Program-made: the position numbers and the translations under genes
From: Karstenula rhodostoma CBS 690.94
Lineage: Eukaryota; Ascomycota; Dothideomycetes; Pleosporales; Didymosphaeriaceae
Assembly: GCA_010093485.1 (NCBI GenBank)
Contig: MU001507.1
Location: forward strand, 1,384,662-1,448,661
DNA: 64,000 bases
Reading direction: 5' to 3'
The notes under the pieces: model-generated
The model's database searches: none
Told to the model about the DNA's origin: nothing
The model's input: the letters and a program-made list of their open reading frames with translations, nothing else
Shown: in pieces, positions 15,439 through 27,033 of the stretch
Numbering within the stretch: the stretch's first letter is position 1
How the letters are laid out: every line of letters begins with the position of its first letter

Positions 15439-15644
15439 TATTAAAAATATAAAAGATATTTAGTAATATTAGAATTTATAGAGCTCTAATTAGCTATAAT
15501 AAGGGGTACCTTAATCTAAGTACTAAACTAATTTAGAATAAATATAGTATATAATTAGCCTTTCTAGTAATCTTTTCTTATATAGTAATCTAATTAATTT
15601 ACTCCCTAAATAAAGGGATATTCGAGTTCCTTTTCTCTACTATA
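15439..15644 (+). repeat. 3' LTR of the copia element
   Basis: 206-bp partner of 8640-8845, preceded by the purine tract and followed at once by the target duplication GATAA. Confidence 0.93.
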
Positions 15645-15649
15645 GATAA

Positions 15650-17285
15650 ATAGTTTCCTTATACTTATAGAATACTTTTATATCCCTTAAATTTTTTCCT
15701 ATTAGCTAGTAATATATAGTATACTTTTATTTCTAATATTTAGAATAGCTTTTTATATAGTATTATTACTATTCTAGTATATTATAGTTATATAACTATT
15801 ACTCTAATTAGTAGATATAGTATTATACTTCTAAATAGTCTTTCTTTAAAAGCTTTTTATAGTCTAGTTATCTAGGGGCCTTAGCTATACTAGTTTTCTC
15901 TTCCTTATAGTATTTATAGCTATTATAGTTATAGTACTACTATTTAATCTTTAAATAATTATTATTAATTTAGATTTACTATATAGGTACTAGGATATTT
16001 CTTTATTATTCTTTTATTTAATAGTATATCTTATTAGTATCTATATCTATAATTCTAATTTTATAGTTATAGACTAGTATAAAATATTTATTATTTCTAT
16101 ATACTTAGTATAGGTTTTATAGAATTTAGTTTATAATATTCTTTTTATTAGTTATTTCTTAGACTTCCTCTAGTAATTCTAAGAAATTAGAGTTATTTTC
16201 TATATTATCCTCTTATAGTGGTATAGAAGTCCTAGGCCTTAATATTATTATAGCTACTCTTATTACCTAGACTTATTTACCCTAGAACTTTCTAAAAGGA
16301 TATTTAGCTTTAAAGTATCCCTTCTCTCTATAGTTTAAATAAGCCCTATCCTTAAAGTATTATTATTAGATATTATTTTATTTTTTCTATTATAAGGTTT
16401 ATTTCTTTTTCTTATAGACTTTATCTTCTATAATTATATCTTTATTATAATCCCTTTATTTATAATATAACTTCTATATATTAGCCCTTAGATTAAATAC
16501 TAGTTTAGTAGATTCTTTCTTTTTTAGTTATTATTTATATAATTAATAGTTAATTTATACTACTAGTTTAATTAGGGCTTCTAGGCTATTAGGCTTTTTA
16601 TAATAGAGTAGTTTATTCTTAACTAGTTCCTTTAAACTATTATAGTAGGCTACCTATAGTAGGGTATTATTCTAATTAATTTTAGCCTATAGCTATTAGA
16701 ATATAGTAGAGTATTTACTAGCTAATTCTATTTATTTAATATATTAAATAAATTATTTAGCCTATTATTTTCTTATTTACCTTACTAAATATAATCTTAA
16801 TTTATTTTTTAAATTCTTTCTAAGACTTAAATACTTTTATAATTTCTTTATTCTATTAGTCTAGCTCTATTTTATATACTAGAAAGTCTTTAATAATAGG
16901 GTATATTTATTTTACTACCCTTCCTATTATATATATCGTGGCTACTAGAACCTTAGTTTAGTTATTTCTAAATATATTACTATTATACCTATAGTATAAT
17001 TCTATATTTATAAAAAAGGTCTTAAAATTACTCTTAACTTTTCTATTATAATTTTCTAGAATCTTAAAGTTAACTTATATTAGATTAGCTATTACTACTA
17101 GAGTCTATACCTACTCTAAAATAGTAGCTAGCTAGGTTTTAAACTACTCTATCTTCTTAGCTTATATAACTAAAAAAGTAGCTAGACTACTAGCTAGATC
17201 TAAAACTAAGTTTCTACTTAAACCTTCTATACTAATAGGTATATTTAGTAATACTATATTAACTTAAACCCTTAGATAGTTAAAA
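15650..17285 (-). pseudogene. gypsy A gag relic with CCHC knuckle
   Basis: Read on the minus strand, 16294-16341 gives a block that becomes CLNCREKGHFKAKC once Cys/His codons mutated to Tyr are read back: the CX2CX4HX4C zinc knuckle of retroviral-type gag proteins. Its position next to the 5' LTR (17286-17744) is right for gag. All frames carry stops. Confidence 0.75.
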
Positions 17286-17744
17286 TATTATAAGGGGTTT
17301 TCTATATATCTAATCTTAGTCTATACTTTAAAGATTATTTAAGGAATAAAATATAATAGAGGTAAATACTAAGTTAGTTAATAATTCTATATTATAATAA
17401 AATATAATATAATAATACTAAAAAAAGACTAAGTATTTATATATAAATAAAATACTTTAATTTAAGTATAAAAGTTAACTATAAAAAATAAGAACTATAT
17501 AGAAATTCTCCTAAATTATATACTAGTTATTCTAATTCTTACTATTCTAGAATTTCCTAGTCTACTCTTATAGATTCTACCTTCTTAGTAGAAGTATCTA
17601 TTCTACTCCTACTAAAATCTAGTACTCTTAAAATCTTATACTCTTAGTAGAATTATAGTTATATAACTTATAATATAAGCTATTCTATAGACTTATATAT
17701 AATTCTTTTCTTCCTTCTAGCCTAGTTCTATTATAATTATAATA
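17286..17744 (-). repeat. 5' LTR of gypsy A
   Basis: 459-bp partner of 3547-4005 with no length difference; followed by the target duplication ATAGA at 17745-17749. Confidence 0.92.
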
Positions 17745-17749
17745 ATAGA

Positions 17750-20700
17750 TTTTAAGAATAAAACTAAGCTAAAAAGATAAATAGATATTTAGAGTATTTT
17801 AACTAAGTTATCTATTTACTTTATTATAATTCTAAAAAGCTATTATAAGATATTATCTAATTCTAAATTAGAGTTAAATATTATATAATATACTACTATT
17901 AGAATATTAAATATTATAATTTAAAACTAAAATTAGAGTTATTTATCTATTAAAAAATAATTAGAAATAGTAGAAGTAAATAGAGACTTAGATAAGTATA
18001 TAAAAACTATTTATAATATTTTATTTTAAATTAAATTAATATTTATTTTTATTTACTTTAAAATTATATAGAATATCTAAAGGCCTATTATTCTAGATAC
18101 CCCTTTTATAATAATACTTTAATTAGTAATAGAATTTACTCTAATAGGGTATTATCTTTATAAAGTTATTTTAGTAGATAAAAAAAAAATCTTATTTCTT
18201 AAATTAAATATACCCTTATTATTAAATTATAAATAAAGGAATAAAGATTTAAAAAATATCTAGTAAATATATTTAATAGAGGTAAATCCTAATACTATAT
18301 ATATTAGTAATAAAAAAGTAGAAAATAAAAAAAATAAATAAAAAGTAAATAAATAAAAACTACTAAAATAATAAATAAAAAAATATTAAAAAGTAATTAA
18401 TAAAGAATTAGAGGTCTCTTTTATAATATATAAAAGGATAGTAAATAAGATAAGGCTAGTAAACTAACTAAAAAATAATTAACCTTTAGAAATTAAAAGG
18501 CTAGACTAAAAAGAAAAAGCTATTAAATAATAGCTAGTAGTAATAAACCTTTAGAAACTATAGTAAAATATATATTTAGAAGTTTTTAAGTCTAGGTATA
18601 TAAATTTTTTAAAAGAATAGTAATTAACTCTAGAATAACTAAAAAAAAAAAATATAGAAAATTAGTTTTTATCTAGTAAAATTATATTAATATATAAGCT
18701 AATATTCTATTAAAAGGTAGTTTTTATCTAGAAATTTTAAAAAATAATTATAATTAGTAAGAATATTATATTTTTCTATTAGATTTAAACCCTACTATAT
18801 AAAGCCTAGTAGGTAAAAGGATTTAACTATTTAAAAAACTCTTCCCTATAATATATAAAATAATTAAGAATTAAATTAACTAATAGGTTTTTAAAATATA
18901 TAATAGTTACTATTAAATTTTTTAGTTTCTTATATTAAAAAAGAATAAAGGATATTAGTTAATAAATAATATCTAGCTATATAATAAGGTTTTAGAGTAA
19001 GATATAAATCTACTATTTTTAACTAATAAATTTTTAAAAAGAATTAGAAGTAAAGTAATTTATTTACTATTTAATTTATTTTTAGGGTTTAACTAAATCT
19101 CCTATATATAGTTTTAAAAGATATAACTATTTTTTAAATATCTATTAGTTTAGTAAGATATTATACTTTATTTATAAAAGTAACTAATCTACTAGAAGTC
19201 TTTTAGAGGTCTATATTAATAATTTATTAGAGGTACTTTTCTAATATATTACTTTTTATTTATAATATTATATTAGCTAGATTAAAATTAACCTATAATA
19301 ATAAAGAGATTTTATCTAGGGTCTAGTAATTTATTTTTAAGTATATTATTTAATTTAATAGGGTATTAGTAAATCTAGAAAGAGCCTATACTATAATATT
19401 AAAAATAAAATTATTCTAGAAAATAAATTAAATAGAAATTATTAGTTATAAGGTCTCCCCTAATAGGCGGTTACTATAAAAAAAAAAAGTAGAAAAAATC
19501 TTAGTCTAAAAATAATATAGTAATATAAATAAAATATAATAGTTTATTAGAATCTATACTTATTATTAGTAATAGATTTTTTATTTTTTTATTAAAATAA
19601 GGCTATTATATAGACTAATAAGAAAGGACTAGAAATAGATATAAAAATATACTAAAAAATAATTAATAAAAATTCTAAAAGAAAATATTACTACTACTTT
19701 AGTTTTAATAATTCTAGATTATAAATTAGAGTACTAAATCTTTCTCTATATAGATATAAATATATAGAAAAAAGGTATATATATTAAATAGATAAAAGAG
19801 AATATAAAATACTATCTTATTTAATTTAAAAGTACCCTATAGTTTAAAACTAAATTAAAATAGTATTTAACTAAGTTAGAATATAAAATAGTAGTATAGA
19901 TATTTAAAAAATTTATATTATATCTATATAGAACCTAATTTATTATTAAAATAAATATTATTACTTTAATTTTATAACTTAATTAGTTTTCTATAAACCT
20001 TTCTAGATTAGTTATAAACTACTAGCTAGAAACTATTTTACTCTAGAACTTTAAATCTATTTATAGATCTATAAAATATAATATAATTACTAATAGATTA
20101 TTAAGGTACTTATAATAAAAATAAATAGTTTTAAAAAAACTAGAAAAAGATCTAGATTCTTTTATAGACTATATAATAGAAAAGTATAATAATAAATTAA
20201 ACTTTACTCTATTAAAAACCTAGATTCTTTATAATAACTTTTTAGAAAAGTTTAAAAAAATAGCTAGATTTCTATTATTTAGAAAGTAGTCTAATAGATT
20301 AATTATAAAAAAAGATTATCTTCTATAAATAAAAAAAACCTAAGACTTTTTTATAAAAGTAAAGCTATTATTTAAAAAATTAACTTTAAATTTAGTAATT
20401 TAAAGGGTTATTAATAATCTAGATATAAAGAAAACCTTAGTTTAAAAGGTTTATTAGTATCTCTACTATAAAGGTATCTAAGCTATAAATATAATAATTT
20501 AGTTTTAATTTTAATAAGAGGACTAATTTAAAATTATTTAAATAGAGTTATAAAAATATACTATTTATACTATAAAATAAAATAATTAAATAGAAACTAG
20601 TTTAAAAATTAGTAATTCTAGAATTTTATTTAAATAATAGACTATTAATTAGTCTAGATTCTAATCTAGACCTATAGAACTATATAGTATACTTATAATA
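17750..20700 (+). mobile_element. outer gypsy relic E (RT and RNase H readable)
   Basis: On the plus strand, 18895-19240 reads as a gypsy RT: a block ending LFNLFLGFNQISYI (ancestrally LFDLFSGFNQI, 19056-19110) and a block ATNSPEVFQRSM (about 19185-19215). About 650 bp later, 19870-20100 reads as a gypsy RNase H with TKLECK, FIIETDITTLIQQLN-like and NLPRLVINC-like segments. Gypsy A inserted upstream of this pol, so E is the older, outer element and its gag side should lie left of 3541. I could not find a convincing LTR pair, so both limits are approximate. Integrase is expected near 20.1-20.7 kb. Confidence 0.7.
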
Positions 20701-22014
20701 GAAGAGAGCTTTTTATTTTTTTTTAATATTTATTTTATATATTTTTATACTTTTTTAATTATTAGTATAATACTAACTAATAGTTATTTAATTCTAATTC
20801 TTTTTATCTATATTTACTAATATTTTTAACTTTTATTTATAGCTTATAATTTATAATTTAGTATATTACCCTATTACTATTACTATTACTATTAATAATA
20901 TCTACCTATTATTACTATTAATATTATCTACCTATTATTATTATTAATATTATCTACTACTTTTTTATATATTTTATAAAACTATTACTATTTACTCTAT
21001 ATTTATTAACTATATAGGTTACTTTAACTTAATCGCGATTACTTTTACTATAAAGTCTAGCTCCTTTTAATCCTTAAAAACTATTATAATTAACTTTTAC
21101 TACTTACTAATAAAGTTTTTATTTCTAGTTAACTACTATATATATTATATATAATTACTATAAGGATAGGTAAATTAATAAAATAAAGGGAATAAAAAGG
21201 TATATTATACTTTACTAATATATAAATAAAGAAAGACTAAAAAAGTAGCTAAGATTTATCTAACGTCTATATATAGGCTAACTAAAAAGAATATAGTATT
21301 AAACTAGTTAAAATGGGCTTAATATATATCTATTAATATATAAGAAATCTAATAATAGAGAATAACTACTATAGAGGTAATTCTATTTTAGATTAGTAAT
21401 ACTATATATATATATATATATATAAAAAACTTATTAATAGACTCTATAATTATATAATTTATAGCTATAACTTATAGTATTTATATATTAAGTTAATTAT
21501 TATACTAATAGAAGTTAATTTACTAGATAATATATTAGATTTTATAATATATATAGTTAAATATATCTAGATTACTAATAGATTTACTACTAGTATATAC
21601 TATATTATATTTATTACTAAGGATTAGTTATTTATTATTATTAGCTATTTTAATAGAGATATAATATAGGTTTCTTTCTATAAAAGCTAGCCTTTATATA
21701 TAATACTATAAGTTATTTACTACTAGTAAATAATCTCTTTTTTATATTTTTTTTTAAATTATAATATTATTAACGTTTTATAATATTTTTAATATTTCGC
21801 GACTTCTTTATAATTAGTAGGGGTAAGTTCCCTATATTATATATAGCTTATATATTACTAATAATTATATTTTAGTATATTAGATATTAGTAAATAAGAA
21901 GTATACTATTCTACTAGTATTATATAGTATTATAGTATTATAGTATCGCTATATTATATAATATATATAGATAGATTAATATTTAATTAATTAAGTCTAA
22001 TACTATAGATATTC
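20701..22014. other. RIP-mutated AT-rich DNA, unassigned
   Basis: AT-rich sequence nearly free of CA/TG (one ATG at 21313-21315, the only ATG found left of 46 kb). It includes short TA runs (about 21404-21423) and CGCG sites at 21034 and 21798. No domain was readable. Confidence 0.6.
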
Positions 22015-22147
22015 TTCTTTCTCTTTTATTATAAATAGTACTATTCTATAGAGCTATTTAATAGAACTATATAATACCTCTAGATATTTCCTTATTACTA
22101 GGTAGTTATAATAGTAACTTTATATTAAAAAAAAAAAAAAAAAAAAA
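22015..22147 (+). repeat. short retroposon-like repeat with poly(A) end, copy 1
   Basis: About 110 bp followed by 21 consecutive A (22127-22147). The unit matches 44203-44336, which also ends in a long A run after the same TTTATATT. A shared 3' segment ending in poly(A) at two places fits a SINE or the 3' end of a LINE-type element. The 5' limit is where similarity fades, so it is approximate. Confidence 0.6.
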
Positions 22148-22434
22148 GACTATTAATATTACTTATATACTAATAAATAAATATTAGAAATTATTTTTAA
22201 TAGTAGTAAAAGAGTATATATCTATTAGAATTTAGAAATTTAATAAAAGTAAAAAGCTACTTATAATAAAATACTAGCTAAAACCCTACTAAAGAATTAT
22301 ATAATATTCTATAGTATTTTATAAAGTAAAGCTATAGAATACTAGAATTATATAATAAAGAATTATATAATATACTATAGAATTTTATATATTCTATATA
22401 TAGAATTTTATAAAACTATAGAATTATATAGAAT
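22148..22434. repeat. cluster of short near-palindromic repeats
   Basis: Variants of a motif resembling attatataatattctatag recur in both orientations between about 22280 and 22430, for example at 22290, 22360 and 22400. No gene or element was recognised. Confidence 0.45.
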
Positions 22435-22815
22435 AGAAATATATATAGAAATATAAGAATAGACTTTCTATACTTATATTTAATTTAAATTTTAATTTAT
22501 TATTTAGATTTACTTAGGCCCCTATTATTAACTTATTATATTTTATAAAATACTATTAATATTAATAATACTCTCTCCCCTTCTTCTAAATACTTCTATC
22601 TAAAAACTAATCTTAACTTTATAAAACTAGCTATTTTATAAAATTTAATATTTTAAATACTTTAATATAAGTATTACTAGAATACCCCCTTCTATAGCTT
22701 TAGATAGTACTAGTATTATATTTCTAGTAAATACTAAGAATAAAATATATAAACCTAATTTATATAATAGTAATTATAATTAATTTAATATATAGCTTTT
22801 CTAAATAGGTATATA
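22435..22815 (+). mobile_element. B-family gypsy fragment (partial LTR plus leader), plus strand
   Basis: Positions 22435-22650 match the reverse complement of about half of the element B LTR (the part starting at 23025). Positions 22651-22815 match, also reverse-complemented, the internal leader of B just inside its 5' LTR (left of 37528). It is therefore the LTR end plus start of internal region of another family member in plus orientation, truncated at both sides, lying about 210 bp from full element B in the opposite orientation. Confidence 0.8.
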
Positions 22816-23024
22816 CTAAATATAATACTTCGCGAGCTTAGATAAGCTATAATAAAACTTAATAAAGAAACTTAGTAAAATACTAAAATATAAATATTTT
22901 AAATAGTTTAATAGTTATAAATTATTCTTTTCTAGTAGACTTTTATTTATATAAAAACTAGACTAGATATATATATCTCTTATAATTAGATCTAAATTAG
23001 ATATATATTAAGTAGTTATAGGGT

Positions 23025-23440
23025 TATTAAATTCTATAGGGTAATTAGTTCTATAGGGTTAGAATTAGTTCTTAAATAAAAGTACTTAGAAGAAGGAGAG
23101 AAAATATTATTAGTATTAATAGTATTTTATAAAGTATAATAAGTTAATAATAGGGATTTAAGTAAATCTAAATAATAGATTAAAATTTAAATTAAATATA
23201 AATATAGAGAGTCTATCCTTATATTCCTATATATAAGCTTTTAAACTACTTTTTAATAAGTATTCTCTCTAGAATACTCTCTCTAAAGTATTTTCTAGTA
23301 AGTATTTTTTAGTAAGTAGTTATATAACTTATATTTAAGTACTAGAATAATTAGTAAGAATAAGAATATTTTTATATATAAATACTATCTAGAATATAAA
23401 ACCTAGAGCCCTATTCTATATAGAATTTTAGATTTTAATA
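23025..23440 (-). repeat. 3' LTR of gypsy B
   Basis: 416 bp, equal in length to 37528-37943; the differences seen are transitions. It is next to the minus-strand polypurine tract. Confidence 0.92.
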
Positions 23441-26400
23441 TTACCTTTCCTCTCTCTAAAATTTATTCTTAAATTATATAACTAATTATTATTTATTTTA
23501 TATAAGCTACTACTTATTCTATTTTTTATAAAGTTAATAGTTAGTATTATACTAGCTAACTCTACTATCTAGAAATACTACCTCTATTAAGAAATCCTTA
23601 ATACTAATACTATTACTAAAAATCCTTATATTAATTATAGTCTAGAGAACTATATATATTATATTATACTAGATACTAGTTTAAAATATACTAAATATAT
23701 TTATATAGGTTACCTATATATAAATATAAGTTAGGTATTTTTAAATAAAATTTAAAAGAAATATTATATAAAAATTAATAAAAATAAAAAAAAGTTAATA
23801 ATTATAATTATATATATATTATAGAATAAGAAAATATTAGTTTAAATAAAAAAGTATATTTATAAAAAGACTCTATATCTTATTATAGAAATAGCTATAA
23901 AAGAAGAAAATATAAATATAGAGATTTTTAATTATTCTACTATAAATATACTAGTAGAATATTTAGCTATAATATAGTTAACTTTAAATATAGTAGATAG
24001 AATAGTATTTATATTCTAGCCTTCCTTTTAAATATATTTTATTATTAATATTCTTTAATTTTTTACTAATAGTTATTTAGATATTTAATAGATTCCTATA
24101 TATCTTTACTATATAGGTATCCTTTCTATTTAATAAGATATATCTATTACTAATTATTATAATTTAGAATTATTTTAATTTTAAATTTTTTTTCTTCCTT
24201 AGCTTTATAGTAGAAGGTTATTTCGATAGTTATTTTAGAATTTATTAGTTCTAAATAGTCTATATAGAATACTAGATATATTTTTATATTAGGCGGTAAT
24301 TCTAATTTATAGTTTACTAGTAATATTTATTTAGAAAAAAAAATAGTCTAATCTTAATATAGTCTAGTTTCTTATATTTCTTCTTTTAAGTTTAAAGATT
24401 CTTTATAAGTAGGTATACTTTATTCCTATTTTTTAACTAAAGTACCGTTTTTTATTTTTAGTTAATATAGGAAATTAATTATTATTAAGCTTTTATAAGA
24501 TTTTTTTAGAGTTATTTATATATTTTCTTTATATTTTCTACTAGTTTAATAGCTTCTTATACTTTAATTTTTATAGAAAATATTTAATTAAAGAGATATA
24601 GATATCTTTTATAGTTTATATAGAATAATATATATTCTAATACTATTAATACTTTATTATTATATATAAGTTATACTATTAGTAATAATAAAATTTAATT
24701 TATTTTCTAGTTATTATAGTAAATATATAGATACGTTTCTATAGTCTAATTTATATATTCTATTTATTTATTTATTTATAGATAATAAGCTATTAATAGC
24801 TTTTATTTTATTCTAATAAGTACTATAAGCGTTATTTAATAATTTAAAATAAAGAGTTTATTTCTATTACTAATAATTATTTTTAGAATTCTATAATATT
24901 TAATTAATTAATTTAGAATAAATAATACTAGTTTTTTTATATTTATTATTTTTAAATAGAATATAAGTTCTATATACTTAGTTAGTTAATAAACTATTAC
25001 TAATATAATATTATAGATAATTTCTATTACTAGGTTTTTAGATTTTAGAATTTCTATAATAAAGTCTATTATAATATCTTTTTATAATATTATTAGTATT
25101 TATATTACTTATATTTCTCTATACTTAAGATATATTATATACTTATTTTATTAGTATTTTATATATTTTTAAAATATATATTATTACTATTTCCTTAATT
25201 CCTTTAAAGTTATAGTTCTATTAGATAAGTTCTAATATTTTCTTAATATCTAAATATTTATATATAGGATTATTATAATATTATTAGATAATTTTAGTTT
25301 ATAGTTTCTTAGATACTTCTCTAGAAATAACTAGAAGTTAGTTAAATTTTACTATAGATTCTAGAAATCTATTTTTAATTTAATAAAAAATTATAGAAAA
25401 AATCTTTATTTTTTCTTTTACTAGATTATTTTATTAGCTAAGAGTATTAGCTCTTCTATTTTCTTTTTTTACTATATAGATAATTTTAAATTTATATTAT
25501 TCTAAAGTCTATAACTATTATTATTATTATAGTATAAGTTTCTTAGTTATTATAAACTATAATAGGTTTTTATAATCTATATAAATTTCTAGTAATAAGT
25601 AACTAAGAGTATAGATTCTCTAGTACTTTAGTATTTTAATAATTATATAGAGTTCTTTATTATATATATTATATTATATTTCTATATTATTAAATTTATA
25701 TAAATAGTAGGTAATTAGATATTATTTACTATTTCTTTCTTATTTAGTATATATATCTAATACTAGATTACTTATATCTATTTTAAATTATAGTAATTCT
25801 TTATCTTTAAAATATATAAGAACTAGTTCTATAATATATAATATTTTAAAGAGTTAGAATAATATTCTATACTCTACTATTTATTTAAAGAATATATTCT
25901 TTTTTATAAGGTTTATTAAAAATATTATAATCTTTATATAGTCCTTAATAAATTATTAATTAAATTTATAGAATTCTAAGAATTCTTAAATATTCTTAGC
26001 TATTTTTAGTATAGACTAAGTTTTAATATATTTAATTTTATTTAGTACTATCTTAATTTCTTCTATAGTAATAATATATTCTAGAAATTTAAAATATTTA
26101 ATATACTATAAGTATTTCTTTAGCTTAACTTATAACTATACTTTATTTAAGGCCTTAAGTACTATTTATATATATAAAATATAGTTAGATTTATTTTTAG
26201 AAAAAATAAGAATATTATCTATATATATAATAATAAAGATATCTAGATAGTTTTATAAAATATTATTAATTAGTATTTAAAAGGTTACTAGTATATTTAT
26301 AAGTCTAAAAGGTATTACTATATATTTAAATAGTTTATATTATATTTAAAATATTATTTTCTATTCTTTATTTTTTTTTATTCTAATAAGGTAGTATCTA

Positions 26401-26782
26401 TCTTATAGGTCTATTATAGTAAAAACCTTAGTTTATAAAAGTTTATCTCTAAATTCTAAAATATTAGATAATAGATATTAGTTTTTAATTATAATATTAT
26501 TAAATTTTCTATAGTTTATATAGGGCTATAGTTCTCTATCTTTCTTTAGTATAAATATAAAAAAATTAGTTATTAATAATTTTAAAGGTCTAATATATCC
26601 TTTTTTAATATTACTTTTAATAAACTCTTTTTCTTACTAGAGTTCCTTTCTAGATTTACTATATAATAGTCTAAAGGGTAGTATCTTTCCCTCTTCTAAG
26701 TTAATTATATAATTCTAGAATTAATACTATAGAAGGTTTACTTTTTCTTTTCTTTTTTTAAATATATATATCTATATTTTAT
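23441..26782 (-). pseudogene. gypsy B pol relic
   Basis: On the minus strand the block at about 26196-26240 reads IFIIIYIDNILIFS, a RIP-altered VFVIVYIDDILIFS. Downstream (toward 23.5 kb) come the RNase H and integrase regions, whose sequence is closely matched by element C at 42.1-43.5 kb on the plus strand. Reading frames are broken by RIP stops. Confidence 0.8.
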
Positions 26783-26787
26783 ATTAT

Positions 26788-27033
26788 TATAAGGATTAAT
26801 TTAATCTAAGATTAAATCCCCTTATAGAATATTTACCTACCTTTAAGTTTAGATCTTATCTAGTGGCCTATATATAGATTAGTTAGTAGATCTTAAATAT
26901 CTAGTATATAGAGAGTCCCTCCCTAAAATCCTCTCTATTTTAGTATTTTAAGTTTAGTTTTAATTTATATAGTTTCTTTTATCTATTTAATTCTAAGAGT
27001 ATTTATTCTATTTAGCTATATTCTAGCCTTATA
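26788..27033 (+). repeat. 5' LTR of gypsy D
   Basis: 246 bp, gap-free partner of 34677-34922; begins TATAAGG and ends TTATA. Confidence 0.9.

Larger units (their letters stand above)
8640..15644 (+). mobile_element. Ty1/copia LTR retrotransposon (RIP relic) nested in gypsy A
   Basis: Bounded by 206-bp direct repeats (8640-8845 and 15439-15644) that begin with TATTAA and end with TATA, the RIP-converted forms of TG...CA. The 5-bp target duplication GATAA is present at 8635-8639 and 15645-15649. A purine tract (15431-15436) precedes the 3' LTR, giving plus orientation. Readable protein relics: the copia RT block GLRDSPLLWYKEF (12709-12750), YVDDILLLY (12841-12860 region) and an RNase H block IYCDNQQTIRLV (about 13571-13605). 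RT downstream of an upstream integrase region is the copia order. Total 7005 bp including a 505-base run of N. Confidence 0.94.
3547..17744 (-). mobile_element. Ty3/gypsy LTR retrotransposon A (RIP relic), interrupted by a copia element
   Basis: Two direct repeats of exactly 459 bp (3547-4005 and 17286-17744) bound the element. Each starts and ends with TA where an intact LTR would have TG...CA. A 5-bp target duplication ATAGA flanks it (3542-3546 and 17745-17749). The minus orientation follows from the readable protein relics: a CCHC knuckle of gag near 16294-16341, a reverse-transcriptase block near 7317-7383 and the catalytic YLDDILIYS-like block near 7005-7050, all on the minus strand. 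A purine-rich tract lies next to the left LTR on the minus strand (4006-4020). Without the nested copia element and its duplication the length is about 7.2 kb, normal for a gypsy element. Every coding frame is destroyed by CAA/CAG/TGG-to-stop changes. Confidence 0.93.

Noticed and set aside
20880..20960. CRISPR-like array (attactattattaatattatctacc repeated)
   Set aside because: The repeats are simple tandem AT-rich units without regular spacers, in a eukaryotic RIP-mutated region.
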